The notes below the pieces were generated by a model. It made no database searches. It had not been told where the DNA came from and was given only the letters and a program-made list of their open reading frames with translations. From contig JAWLCQ010000001.1 in assembly GCA_041687095.1 (NCBI GenBank), positions 1 through 64,000 of the forward strand: a DNA stretch of 64,000 nucleotides. Direction: 5' to 3'. Below, one piece after another: positions 1 to 8,761 of the stretch. The stretch's first letter is position 1. Every line of letters starts with the position of its first letter. Made by a program: the position numbers and the translations under genes. Source of the stretch: JAWLCQ01 sp041687095. GTDB taxonomy: Bacteria > Planctomycetota > Phycisphaerae > SM23-33.

Positions 1-128
<128 letters not shown>

Positions 129-156
129 AGAGTCCCGAGACGCGACCGTGGCGGAC

Positions 157-1590
157 TCACTCCGTCTTGCGCTCCAGCAGTTCCCCGAAGCGGTTGGCGA
201 CGGCGAGGGCGGGGTCCAGGGGGACGGGGACGGGCTGGGTCCCGGGGGGGATGCTGATGGTGGGGGTGGGGCGGATGCGGAGGCCCTGGAAGTGCGGGAG
301 CCACTCCCGCTGGGCCTCGAGCATCTCCGAGCACATGTCGCGGATCTCCTTGAGGGTGAGGACCGCCCCAGTGAGGGGGTCGAGGGCGACGGCGTGGACG
401 ATGTGCTCGGTGTCGAGGGTCAGGGCGGCCTCGGCGGCGAGGGTCTGGACGTTGATGTTCGTCTGGCAGGCGGCGGCGAGCTGCGGGGGCAGTTCCCCGA
501 TGCGGGTGGGGTGCAGCCCGGTGGCGTCGGCGAACGTGGGGACCTCGACGCAGCAGCCGTCGGGCAGGTTGGTGATGTACCCGTCGTTGCGGACGTTGCC
601 CATGAAGCGGAAGGGCTTTCCGGTCGCGATCGCCTCCATGATGTAGGAGCAGTACTCCACGCTCCGCCGCTCGATCTTCGCCGACTCCGACTCCAGCGGG
701 TCGTGGTCGGCGTACTTGGCGGCCAGGGCCTTGGCGTACTTGTAGTACGCCCCGCTCTCGCCGCCGAAGCTGGGCTCGTCGCAGTAGAGGCCCAGGGCCC
801 GGGCGCTTTTGCGGAACCAGGGCAGGTACTCGCTGAGGTGCCCGGTGCTCTCGGTCATGAAGTACCCGAAGTGGCGGAAGACCTCCCCGCGGACCTTCTC
901 GTTCTTGTAGTACTCGGGCCGCTCGAAGACCGCCCGCAGCGTGGGGTACAGGTCCCGCCCCTGGTGCTCGAGGGTCAGGAACCAGTCCATGTGGTTGATG
1001 CCCCCGCAGGTGTAGGTGATCTCGTCCTTGGGCACGTTGCAGTAGCCCGCGATGAGGTCGAGCGTCGTCTGCACGCCATGGCAGAGGCCCACGAAGGGCG
1101 CCGCGGTGGACCAGCCCAGCGCCAGGCAGTTGGCGCCCATGGGGTTGGCGTACTGGAGCATGAGCGCCCCGGGGTTGGCGATGTCCTCCATGTCGGCGGC
1201 GATGTCCTGCAGGACGGGGATGGTCCGCAGCCCGCGGAAGACCCCGCCCGGGCCCAGGGAGTCCCCGATGCACTGGTCCACGCCGTACTTCAGCGGGATC
1301 TCGTAGTCGAGCCCGAACGCCTCGATCCCTCCGACCTGGATCATCACGACGACGAAGTCCGCGTCGCGGAGGGCCTCGCGGCGGTCGAGCGTCGCCCACA
1401 CCGTCGCGGGCAGCCCGTTCTCCGCGATCATCCGCTTGGCGAACGCCTCCATCCGCCGCAGCTTGGGCTCGGTGCGGCTCATGAGTGCGAACTCGCTGTC
1501 CGCCAGCGCGGGCGTGGCCAGGATGTCGCTCATGAGCGTCTTGCAGAACACGACGGACCCGGCCCCGATCATGGCAACCTTCTTCGGCAT
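157..1590 (-). CDS. GH4-family alpha-galactosidase/alpha-glucosidase (MelA-like)
   Basis: A 477-residue enzyme of glycoside hydrolase family 4, cytoplasmic, using NAD and a divalent metal to cleave alpha-glycosides by an oxidation-elimination mechanism. Visible features are the N-terminal dinucleotide loop MIGAGSVVF (residues 7-15), the ANPMG segment near 148-152, the metal-site cysteine C170 in GLCHGV and the histidine H200 in GINHMDWF. The Cys/His pair is typical of the MelA branch and argues against a 6-phospho-glucosidase. Length fits the family (about 430-480). It is monocistronic as far as visible, with a promoter at 1650-1678. Sugar specificity cannot be fixed from sequence alone. Confidence 0.88.
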   Translation of the reverse strand: MPKKVAMIGAGSVVFCKTLMSDILATPALADSEFALMSRTEPKLRRMEAFAKRMIAENGLPATVWATLDRREALRDADFVVVMIQVGGIEAFGLDYEIPLKYGVDQCIGDSLGPGGVFRGLRTIPVLQDIAADMEDIANPGALMLQYANPMGANCLALGWSTAAPFVGLCHGVQTTLDLIAGYCNVPKDEITYTCGGINHMDWFLTLEHQGRDLYPTLRAVFERPEYYKNEKVRGEVFRHFGYFMTESTGHLSEYLPWFRKSARALGLYCDEPSFGGESGAYYKYAKALAAKYADHDPLESESAKIERRSVEYCSYIMEAIATGKPFRFMGNVRNDGYITNLPDGCCVEVPTFADATGLHPTRIGELPPQLAAACQTNINVQTLAAEAALTLDTEHIVHAVALDPLTGAVLTLKEIRDMCSEMLEAQREWLPHFQGLRIRPTPTISIPPGTQPVPVPLDPALAVANRFGELLERKTE

Positions 1591-1649
1591 GGTGCGGTCC
1601 TTGCGGCTGGTGGGTTCCCGAACTCTCGCGCGATGTGCAACGCCCCCGG

Positions 1650-1678
1650 GTTCTACCCGGCCGCGAACCGCAATGCAA
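1650..1678 (-). promoter_or_regulatory. sigma70-type promoter of the GH4 gene
   Basis: On the minus strand TTGCAT is followed after 17 bp by TAGAAC, giving a transcript start about 50 bp before the GH4 start codon. Pattern match only. Confidence 0.5.
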
Positions 1679-1699
1679 CGGGCGCGGTTCCGTCAGGCT

Positions 1700-2662
1700 T
1701 CACTCCTCCGCCACCCGCCAGTCGGTGCGGCAGGCGGCGGTCCAGCGGGCGGTGACGCGCTGGAGGCGCGCGACCGCCGACGCGGCGGGATCGTCCTGCT
1801 CCCCGAGAAGTTCGGCGGCGCGGGAGTAGGCGTCGAGGGCGGGTTCGACGTCACCGGAGGCTTCGCGCAGGGCGGCGAGGTTGAACCAGACGGCCCCGTT
1901 GTCGGGCGACTGCTGGGCGGCACGCGCGAAGGCGTTCAAGGCATCGGGCAGGCGGGACTCGCGGACGTAGCGCAGGGCGGTGTTGCCCGGTTCGCCCGCC
2001 ACCGATCGCAGGGCGATCGTAACGGGCAGGGGGACGGGCAGGACCATGTCGTGCAGGATGGCCCCCGCCTGCTCGATGAGCCCGGGGACGACCTCGCTCG
2101 CCGGGGGGATGGCGGCGGGGTCGCCCGGGCGGACCAGCGCCAGTTCCCCGCGGACGCGAGGGTCGCTGGTGGAGTTGTAGCTCCGCTGCACCTCGACGAC
2201 GGCCGCCGTGCCCTCGAGGGTGCGGATGTGGTAGTCCACGCGGAGGTCGATGGTCCGCACGAGCGTGGGGAGCGAGACGGTCTGGAACGCCTGGGCGGGG
2301 TCCCCGACCCGCACCACCCGCTCTCCCTGCTCGTCGGTGACGGTCAGCCACGCCTCCCCGCCGAACCGCGCGGGCCGCGACTCCGCCTGAGACGCCCGCA
2401 GACCGGTGTCCCCGCAGGCGGGAGGAGCGACGGCCGCCGACCTCGCAAGCCGCTCCGCCAGCTCCTGCTGATTCCCGGTGTACGCCCCCTCGACGTGGAC
2501 GATGAAGGGCGGTGGCGGAGTGCTGAGGTGGTGCTCCCAGTCCACCGCGAGGGGGGCGGGGAGGCGGTGCGTGATCTCCAGCGCGGGGGGCTTCTCGCAG
2601 CCCGCCAGCAGGGCGAGGGGACCCAGGAGGCAAAGGAACGCGAAACGTGTGCGTGCGGTCAT
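1700..2662 (-). CDS. lipoprotein with C-terminal TPR repeats, function unknown
   Basis: A 320-residue protein with a lipoprotein signal peptide: hydrophobic stretch then LLAGC, so Cys22 is the predicted lipidated residue. The C-terminal third (about 235-305) holds two TPR-like helical hairpins, for example SRLPDALNAFARAAQQSPDN and the next unit ending DAYSRAAELL. The middle resembles no family I know. It ends an apparent four-gene minus-strand operon (AsmA-like, YihY, M48, this gene); the M48 stop codon lies 13 bp upstream. An envelope role alongside the M48 lipoprotein is inferred from position only. Confidence 0.75.
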   Translation of the reverse strand: MTARTRFAFLCLLGPLALLAGCEKPPALEITHRLPAPLAVDWEHHLSTPPPPFIVHVEGAYTGNQQELAERLARSAAVAPPACGDTGLRASQAESRPARFGGEAWLTVTDEQGERVVRVGDPAQAFQTVSLPTLVRTIDLRVDYHIRTLEGTAAVVEVQRSYNSTSDPRVRGELALVRPGDPAAIPPASEVVPGLIEQAGAILHDMVLPVPLPVTIALRSVAGEPGNTALRYVRESRLPDALNAFARAAQQSPDNGAVWFNLAALREASGDVEPALDAYSRAAELLGEQDDPAASAVARLQRVTARWTAACRTDWRVAEE

Positions 2663-2675
2663 GGGGTTGTCCGCC

Positions 2676-3515
2676 TCACAGAGTTCCGGTCGGGCTCTGC
2701 GGGGTCTGGGGGGCGCGGGGGGCCTGGGGGCTGGCGGCGTCCCGGGAGTAGCGGGGGAAGTCCTCGCGGGCCTGGGTTTCGGCGCGTTCGATGCGGTTGC
2801 TGGTGAGGGGGTGGGTCTGGAACATCTCGGTCAGGCGGCCGCCCTGCTGCTGGCTGAGGTTGTACAGGACGGTGAGGAGTTCGACCATGCCCCAGGGGTT
2901 GTAGCCCGCGCGCTCCATGTAGATCATGCCGTAGCGATCGGCTTCGTATTCGGCGTCGCGGGAGTAGCTGAGGGTTCGCATGCCCCCGACGACCTTGGTG
3001 GCGGCGGCGGCGGCCTCCCCGGCGGTGCCGCCGATGACGGCCCCGGCGGCCTGGGCGAGGACCTCGACGCCCATCTGCCGCTGCAGCGCCTGCACATTGT
3101 GCCCGATGTCGGCGTGGGCGACCTCGTGGGCGAGGACGGCGGCGAGTTGTTGTTCGTTGGTCAGGCGGTTGAGCAGGCCGGCGGTGATGAAGATCTTTCC
3201 GCCCGGGAGGGCGAAGGCGTTGGGGGTGTCATCGCGGACGGCGGTGAACTCGTAGGGCAGGTCGCGGGCGGCGACGCGGGCGACGCGCTGGCCCACGCTG
3301 CGGACGTAGTTCTGGACCTGGGGGTCGGTGACCTCCCCGCCGAACTCCTCTTTGAATTGCGGGGCGGCCTCCTCGCCCATGGCGACCTCCTGCTGGCGGG
3401 GGATGAGGCTGAGCTGCCGTTCGCCCGTGACGGGGTTCTGAGAGCACCCGGGGACGACGGCGGCGGCGAGAACGGCAAGGAGGAGCGGGAGCAGCGCGGT
3501 GGTGCGTACGGACAT
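2676..3515 (-). CDS. M48-family metalloprotease lipoprotein
   Basis: A 279-residue zinc peptidase, probably a periplasmic lipoprotein of the LoiP/BepA type that handles misassembled envelope proteins. The signal peptide ends in the lipobox VPGC (Cys24). The zinc motif HEVAH is at 130-134 and the third ligand is probably the Glu in RDAEYEADRYG. The Q-N-P-V-T-G-E-R-Q-L-S-L-I run after the lipobox is typical of M48 lipoproteins. Unlike BepA it lacks a long TPR tail, but the next gene is a TPR lipoprotein, so the two could work together (inference). A purine-rich AAAGGAAG stands before the ATG. The C-terminus is a Pro/Gln-rich tail. Confidence 0.9.
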   Translation of the reverse strand: MSVRTTALLPLLLAVLAAAVVPGCSQNPVTGERQLSLIPRQQEVAMGEEAAPQFKEEFGGEVTDPQVQNYVRSVGQRVARVAARDLPYEFTAVRDDTPNAFALPGGKIFITAGLLNRLTNEQQLAAVLAHEVAHADIGHNVQALQRQMGVEVLAQAAGAVIGGTAGEAAAAATKVVGGMRTLSYSRDAEYEADRYGMIYMERAGYNPWGMVELLTVLYNLSQQQGGRLTEMFQTHPLTSNRIERAETQAREDFPRYSRDAASPQAPRAPQTPQSPTGTL

Positions 3516-3541
3516 GGTTGGCTTCCTTTCACGGCTGTGCG

Positions 3542-4966
3542 TTATGGCGTACGGGTTCCATTGGATAATAGATCGCGCAGCGTCAAGTTATCAACGCCTT
3601 CCGCCACGGCCGTCCATGCCCGGCGTAACGGAAGGGCGACGGAGGGTTCGCAGTCGGCCGCGGGAGAGTCGGGATCGATGGGGCACCCGACCCGCAGCAG
3701 TTCGGAGACGGGGACGGATTCCGGGTCGGCCGTGAGGAAGTAGTGCGGGTCGCGGGAGTCGCTCTCGGCGAGGCGGGCGGCGAGGTCGTGGCGGCAGAGG
3801 ACGTTGAGCAGTTCCTCCACCGTGCCCTGGGGCAGGTGCAGGAGGGTGGAGAGGTTGGTGCGGGTGGGCGGGCCGGTGCGCTCGCGGGCCGCATGGGCGA
3901 GGGCGATGGCGAGGGCGAGGAGGTTCCAGCCGCCGTAGCGGCGGTCGTGGGAGAGTTCGGGCCCGATGCGGGCGACCGTCGTCGCCTGGGCGAGCTGGGC
4001 CCCGAACAGGAAGATCGACCACGACGCGTTGAGCCACAGGAGGAACACCGGGACCATGCCCAGGGCCCCGTAGATGGTGCTCTTGCCCACGGAGAAGAGG
4101 TACGCCTCGAAGGCCCACCGCAGCAGGAGCCACAGCGGCACGGCGACGAGGGCCCCGGCGAGGGCGGAGCGGTAGGCGACGTAGGTGTTGGGCATCACCT
4201 TGTACAGCGCCGCCAGCAGCACGATGTACACCGCCGCCATCAGCACCCAGCCCAGCGTGGCGATGAGCCACGCCACGGCCGGGACCGCCCGGGCCCCCTC
4301 CACCGCCTCATCGCTGGCGAGGGAGACGACGGTGATGATGAGCGGTCCGAGCGTGACGGCCGACCAGTACAGCAGCGTGCGGCGGACGAGGGACCGGGAC
4401 CGCGGGGCCTCGAAGATGCGGTTGAGCGAGCGCTCCAGCGTCGTCAGCAGCGTCAGGGCGGTCCAGATCAGCAGGATCACCCCGATGGGCCCGACCCGCC
4501 CGATGGTGAGTTGGGCCTCGACTCGCTCGACGAGGCGCAGGATCGACTCGCCCAGGTCGATCACATCCCGCCGCCCCCGGCGCGGCCGCGGCGCCTCGCC
4601 CTCCTCGCCCCCCGGGCGCGTGGGGGGCTCATCGAGGCCGCGGCGCTCGTCGGGCTCGCGCTCATAGCGGATGTGGGAGATGCCCGTGTCCTCCAGGAAG
4701 CGCCTCAGGGCCTGCTTGCGGTCCTCGATCACGCCCAGGCTCTTGGCCACCAGGAAGATCAGGATGAGGATGGGGATGAGGGCGAAGATCGTCCGGAACG
4801 ACAGCGCCGAACTCATCGCCATGGCGTTGTTCTCGCCCAGGCGGCGAATGCACGTCCGCCACAGGTGTATCTGGAACCGCAGCATGCGGGCGCCGCGGCC
4901 GAGTTCATGGACGGGGGCCACGTGCAGCCGGTGCAGCCGCTTGCGTAGGGAATCGAGGATCTTCAT
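3542..4966 (-). CDS. YihY/BrkB-family inner-membrane protein
   Basis: A 474-residue polytopic membrane protein of the YihY/virulence factor BrkB family. The N-terminal AMAMSSALSFRTIFALIPIL segment is the family signature, followed by several membrane spans between about 150 and 320 and a soluble C-terminal winged-helix-like part (about 335-440) found in longer members. A charged, low-complexity insert (about 105-130, rich in Arg, Glu and Pro) interrupts the first periplasmic loop. Biochemical function is unsettled for the family. It lies 10 bp downstream of the AsmA-like gene and 26 bp upstream of the M48 gene, consistent with one envelope operon. Confidence 0.88.
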   Translation of the reverse strand: MKILDSLRKRLHRLHVAPVHELGRGARMLRFQIHLWRTCIRRLGENNAMAMSSALSFRTIFALIPILILIFLVAKSLGVIEDRKQALRRFLEDTGISHIRYEREPDERRGLDEPPTRPGGEEGEAPRPRRGRRDVIDLGESILRLVERVEAQLTIGRVGPIGVILLIWTALTLLTTLERSLNRIFEAPRSRSLVRRTLLYWSAVTLGPLIITVVSLASDEAVEGARAVPAVAWLIATLGWVLMAAVYIVLLAALYKVMPNTYVAYRSALAGALVAVPLWLLLRWAFEAYLFSVGKSTIYGALGMVPVFLLWLNASWSIFLFGAQLAQATTVARIGPELSHDRRYGGWNLLALAIALAHAARERTGPPTRTNLSTLLHLPQGTVEELLNVLCRHDLAARLAESDSRDPHYFLTADPESVPVSELLRVGCPIDPDSPAADCEPSVALPLRRAWTAVAEGVDNLTLRDLLSNGTRTP

Positions 4967-4976
4967 CTGCCGCCGT

Positions 4977-7900
4977 CTACTCCCGCGAGGGCGTCTGGCT
5001 GGGCCGCCGGCCGCCGCCGGAATCCTCCGACCGCCGCTGGCGGATCAGGTCCAGGATGTCGCGGACGGGATCGCTCTGGCGCGGCCCCGGCCGGGCGTCC
5101 TGCCCCTCCTCCGGAGGGGACCCTTCGCGCCCATTGTCCCTCGGACGGATCAGATCCTCCAGTCGTCTTTCCAGCAGCCGCTTGGTCGCGTCCTCGATCA
5201 GCGGGCGGATGTCCACCTTCGACAGGTCCAGGCTGGGGCTGCGGCGGTCGCCGGTCAGCGGGATCTCCACGCGGGTGGCGCCCAGGATGCGGGCGTAATC
5301 CGCCACGGGGCCCTTCACGCCCAACCGCTCCAGCAGCGGGAGCGTCAGCGGGAGGGAGACGACCATATCCACGGAGTTGTCGAACCCCACCGCCCCCCGG
5401 AAGAGCATGTCGAAGTCGTCGGAGACGGCCACGCGGAAGTTGTTGTAGAGCACGCGCCCGTCGCGGATGACGAAGTCGATCCCGGTCATCCGCAGCAGCG
5501 TCCCGTCCTCGCTCGTGAGGTTGGCGAACTGCAGCAGCGTCGCCAGCACCCCCGCCGGGCGGACCTTCATCTCGCGGAGGTCCAGGTGCCCGCGCCCCGC
5601 CCCGGCGGTCTTGATCGCCTCGTTCACCGGCAGGAGCAGGTCCTCGACGGTGAGCGACACCTCCCCCTCGATGTCCGTCACCTCCGCGAAGATCGGGTTG
5701 AAGCGGGACAGCAACTCGTTGGACATGTCGCGGTCGACCCGCAGGCGGTCGAGGATCACGTGCCGTCCCCGCAGGGCGTAGACGGGCGGGTCGCGGCGGA
5801 AGTCCACGTCCCCCAGCAGGCGGACCTGCCCGCCCTGGGCGGCGATGAGGGTTTCGGCGAGATGGAGCACGCCGCCCTCCAGGCGGGGGGAGAACCGGGC
5901 GGCCTCCAGGGTCACGCCCTCGAGTTCCGCCTCCTTCCACCCGAACTGCGTCGCCCCGGTGAGCCCGCGGAAGACCGGGTTCACCTCGGGCTGCCGCGCC
6001 GGGCCCCGAACGATGATGTCGCCCTCGGACAGCCCTCGCAGGGCCACGTGCCCCTTGAGGCTGGGGGCGAAGGCGTGCAGCAGGGCGGTGAGCTTGTCGA
6101 GGTCCCCGGCGTACTCGCCCCGCAGGTTCAGGTGCCAGTTGGCGTCGTACTGCTGGATGTCGCCCCGCATCTGCAGGTCCAGCGGGGCCGAGTCGAGCTG
6201 GAACGCCTGCACCAGGATCGCGTGCTGCTCCCAGTGGAGCCCCACGTCCTGGGCGAAGGTGATCTGAGGCTCGCTGTAGACGACGTCCCCGCGGGCGATG
6301 CGGAGGTTGGCGAGATTGCCCTGGCCCTCGATGCGGGTGCGGTTCTCGGCCCCCGCGATCTTGCCGGCCCAGGCGAGTTGGCCCTGCACGTCGGGGAGGT
6401 TGGCGTCGGGGTTGAGGGCGCGGGCGAGCTGCACCACCGGGGCGAGTTGGGCCTCCAGGTTCGCCGTCCCGCTCGCCCGCGGTGCGTCCCCGAACGACGC
6501 CTGGGCGTCGCGCACCCGCAGGTTCACCCCCGCCCCCTGCGCGGTGAGGGAGGCGAGGGCGAGTGCGGCCGGGTCGGGGGTGTAGGCCGCCTCCCGCCAC
6601 TCGACGCGCCCCGTCCCGTCGCCCACCCGCTCGCCCCTCGCCTGCAGGTTCCGCACCTCCAGCGCCCCGCTGGAGAGCAGGGGGGCGTTGGCGTCGGCGC
6701 GGGCGAGCTGGATGGTCCCGGCGGCCATGCCGGTGAGGCGCGGCCCGCTGGGCGGACGCTCCTGTCCGCCCCCCCCCGGGAGGGGGGGGGGAGGTGCTTG
6801 CGGGCTCAGCGTGTCCAGCAGCTCGCCCAGTTGGGCTCGCTCGATACGAAGCTCCGCCTCCATCGCCCCATTGCGGGGCGCATAGCCCGCGTCGGCGGCG
6901 AGGGTGAGCTGGCGGGGGATGTCGAGGCGGGCGTTGTCGGTGGTGTATCGCTGCACGCGGCCGTCCTGAAGGATGGCCATCCCGCGCCCCGCGAAGGTGA
7001 TCTCGCGGTCGGTGTAGTCGTAGACCGATCGCGCCTCGCCCTCCCCGGTGGCGAGGTAGAGGTTGCGGGCGAGAACGTTCCACTGCATCGGGATCCGCCG
7101 CTGGGTGTCGGGCGCGGGCGGGCCAGCGGGGGGCGGGCTGGCGGCCAACTCGCCCTGCACGAGCCCGCGGAGGTCGAACTCGCCCACGTCCGTCCACTGA
7201 CGCACCCGCGTCATCATCGCCGTCAGGTCCGCGCGGAACTGCGCCTGCAGGTCCGTCAGCGTGCCCTGCACGCGGGCGGAGGCGAACCCCGCGTCCAACG
7301 CCCCTTGCCGCACGCGGAGGCCCTCGGCGAGCGTCGCGTCCAGGGCCAGCGTGATCGGGTCCCAGGCCATCGTGTTCCCGTCGCGAACCAGCACCACGTC
7401 CGTCAGGCCCGCGTCCACCACCGCCGACGGGCTCGCACCCCCCGCCACGTGCACCCGGCCCATGCGGAGCGTACCGCCCGTGACCCGCGTGTTGGGATCG
7501 ATCGCCAGCAGCCCCGGGACGGCCGACGCGATCTGCTCGACCTCCAGCGACCCGGTGACGGAGAACTCGAAGTCCGGCAGCGTGACGCCCTCGCTGGCGA
7601 GGACGGCGGCGACGATCTCGTCGAAGGACGGAGTCGCCACGTCGGGGCGATGGGTGTAGCGGTACTGCATCGTCACGTCCGCCTCGCCCGCGCCCGCCGC
7701 CTGCTCCGCTCCCGCCAGCCACACCCGCCCCTCGCCCCCCAGTGCCGTCGGACCCCCGCTCTGGGGGGGCAGTTGCACCGTGGTGCTCCCCGCCAGGCGG
7801 GCGGAGAGCGGGCGCACCTCCCGCCGCTCCATCGCCACCGAGTGCACCCCGGCGGCGGTGAGGTCGTAGGTGGTGCGGACGGTGCCGTTGGCGATGTCGG

Positions 7901-8705
7901 CTCGGACGTCCATGGCCAGGGCGCCTTGGACGGCGGGGCTGGCGGGGAGGAGGAACGTGGTGAAGGGCCCCAACTCCACGGGCCGATCGCTGTTGAGCGT
8001 CGCGGTCCCGCGGGCCCCCGCGGGCTGCAGCGCACCGTCCTGCAGCAGGTCGCGCAGGTCGGAGGCGAAGCGGACGCGGGCGCCCTCGGGCGTGGTGAAC
8101 CCCATGGCCGCCTCGACGTCGTCGAGCGTGTCGAGCGTCACGTCGGCGGTGAGGTTGGAGAGGCGGTAGGACGCCCCGTCCTGGCGGACGACGGTGAGCG
8201 TACCGTCCTCCATGACGAACTGCCCGCGGAGGGGCGGGGGGGCGGTGGGGGGGGACGGCTCTTGGGTGGGCGGGCGGGGGGCGGTTTCGGGGAGGACCTG
8301 GGCGAGGGAGACGCCCTCGGGGGTGACGTAGAGCGTGATTCTCACCCCGCGGGCGGTGATCGTTCCAAAGTTGGCCCAGTCCGTCAGGGCCCGCCAGACG
8401 CCCCCGGGGTAGGTGAGGTGGGGGATGACGAGGACGTCGCGGCCCTGGGGGTCGAGGATCCGCAGGTCCTCGATCACGGTGGGCCCGCCCCACCCGATCG
8501 ACAGGTCTCCGATCCGCACGCTCCCGCGGAGGTAGCGGTTGGCCAGGCTCTCGAGGGCCGCCTCCCCCGGCGGGGAGGACAGCAGGTACGGCAGGATCGC
8601 GAAGCCCACGATCATGCACAGCAGGACGAACAGCAGAAGGAACCACCAGCGGCGATACCACCGCCGCCGAGGCGTCGCGCTGACCGATGTCTGCGTGGAA
8701 CCCAT
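4977..8705 (-). CDS. AsmA-like envelope protein with one N-terminal membrane anchor
   Basis: A 1242-residue protein with a positively charged N-terminus, one membrane segment (about 21-43) and a very long periplasmic region rich in short beta strands. This is the architecture of the AsmA/TamB/YhdP group thought to bridge inner and outer membranes for lipid transfer. The segments LRGSVRIGDLSIGWGG and VEDLLLPVNEAIKTAGAGR, and the C-terminal pattern with FDNSVDMVVSLPLTLPLLER, look like the AsmA_2-type C-terminal domain. The tail (about 1190-1242) is Arg/Ser/Pro-rich and probably disordered. It leads the YihY-M48-lipoprotein cluster. The exact subfamily is uncertain. Confidence 0.78.
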   Translation of the reverse strand: MGSTQTSVSATPRRRWYRRWWFLLLFVLLCMIVGFAILPYLLSSPPGEAALESLANRYLRGSVRIGDLSIGWGGPTVIEDLRILDPQGRDVLVIPHLTYPGGVWRALTDWANFGTITARGVRITLYVTPEGVSLAQVLPETAPRPPTQEPSPPTAPPPLRGQFVMEDGTLTVVRQDGASYRLSNLTADVTLDTLDDVEAAMGFTTPEGARVRFASDLRDLLQDGALQPAGARGTATLNSDRPVELGPFTTFLLPASPAVQGALAMDVRADIANGTVRTTYDLTAAGVHSVAMERREVRPLSARLAGSTTVQLPPQSGGPTALGGEGRVWLAGAEQAAGAGEADVTMQYRYTHRPDVATPSFDEIVAAVLASEGVTLPDFEFSVTGSLEVEQIASAVPGLLAIDPNTRVTGGTLRMGRVHVAGGASPSAVVDAGLTDVVLVRDGNTMAWDPITLALDATLAEGLRVRQGALDAGFASARVQGTLTDLQAQFRADLTAMMTRVRQWTDVGEFDLRGLVQGELAASPPPAGPPAPDTQRRIPMQWNVLARNLYLATGEGEARSVYDYTDREITFAGRGMAILQDGRVQRYTTDNARLDIPRQLTLAADAGYAPRNGAMEAELRIERAQLGELLDTLSPQAPPPPLPGGGGQERPPSGPRLTGMAAGTIQLARADANAPLLSSGALEVRNLQARGERVGDGTGRVEWREAAYTPDPAALALASLTAQGAGVNLRVRDAQASFGDAPRASGTANLEAQLAPVVQLARALNPDANLPDVQGQLAWAGKIAGAENRTRIEGQGNLANLRIARGDVVYSEPQITFAQDVGLHWEQHAILVQAFQLDSAPLDLQMRGDIQQYDANWHLNLRGEYAGDLDKLTALLHAFAPSLKGHVALRGLSEGDIIVRGPARQPEVNPVFRGLTGATQFGWKEAELEGVTLEAARFSPRLEGGVLHLAETLIAAQGGQVRLLGDVDFRRDPPVYALRGRHVILDRLRVDRDMSNELLSRFNPIFAEVTDIEGEVSLTVEDLLLPVNEAIKTAGAGRGHLDLREMKVRPAGVLATLLQFANLTSEDGTLLRMTGIDFVIRDGRVLYNNFRVAVSDDFDMLFRGAVGFDNSVDMVVSLPLTLPLLERLGVKGPVADYARILGATRVEIPLTGDRRSPSLDLSKVDIRPLIEDATKRLLERRLEDLIRPRDNGREGSPPEEGQDARPGPRQSDPVRDILDLIRQRRSEDSGGGRRPSQTPSRE

Positions 8706-8761
8706 ACCGTCTCCTTCCCCGCGGAACCCGCACGCGGTGCTGTCCTATTCTAGCTTCACGT

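Noticed and set aside
4671..8753. 1360-codon plus-strand open frame
   Set aside because: It is the antisense shadow of the AsmA-like gene; composition (Arg/Gly/Pro/His with no domains) and lack of a start signal show GC-rich frame leakage.
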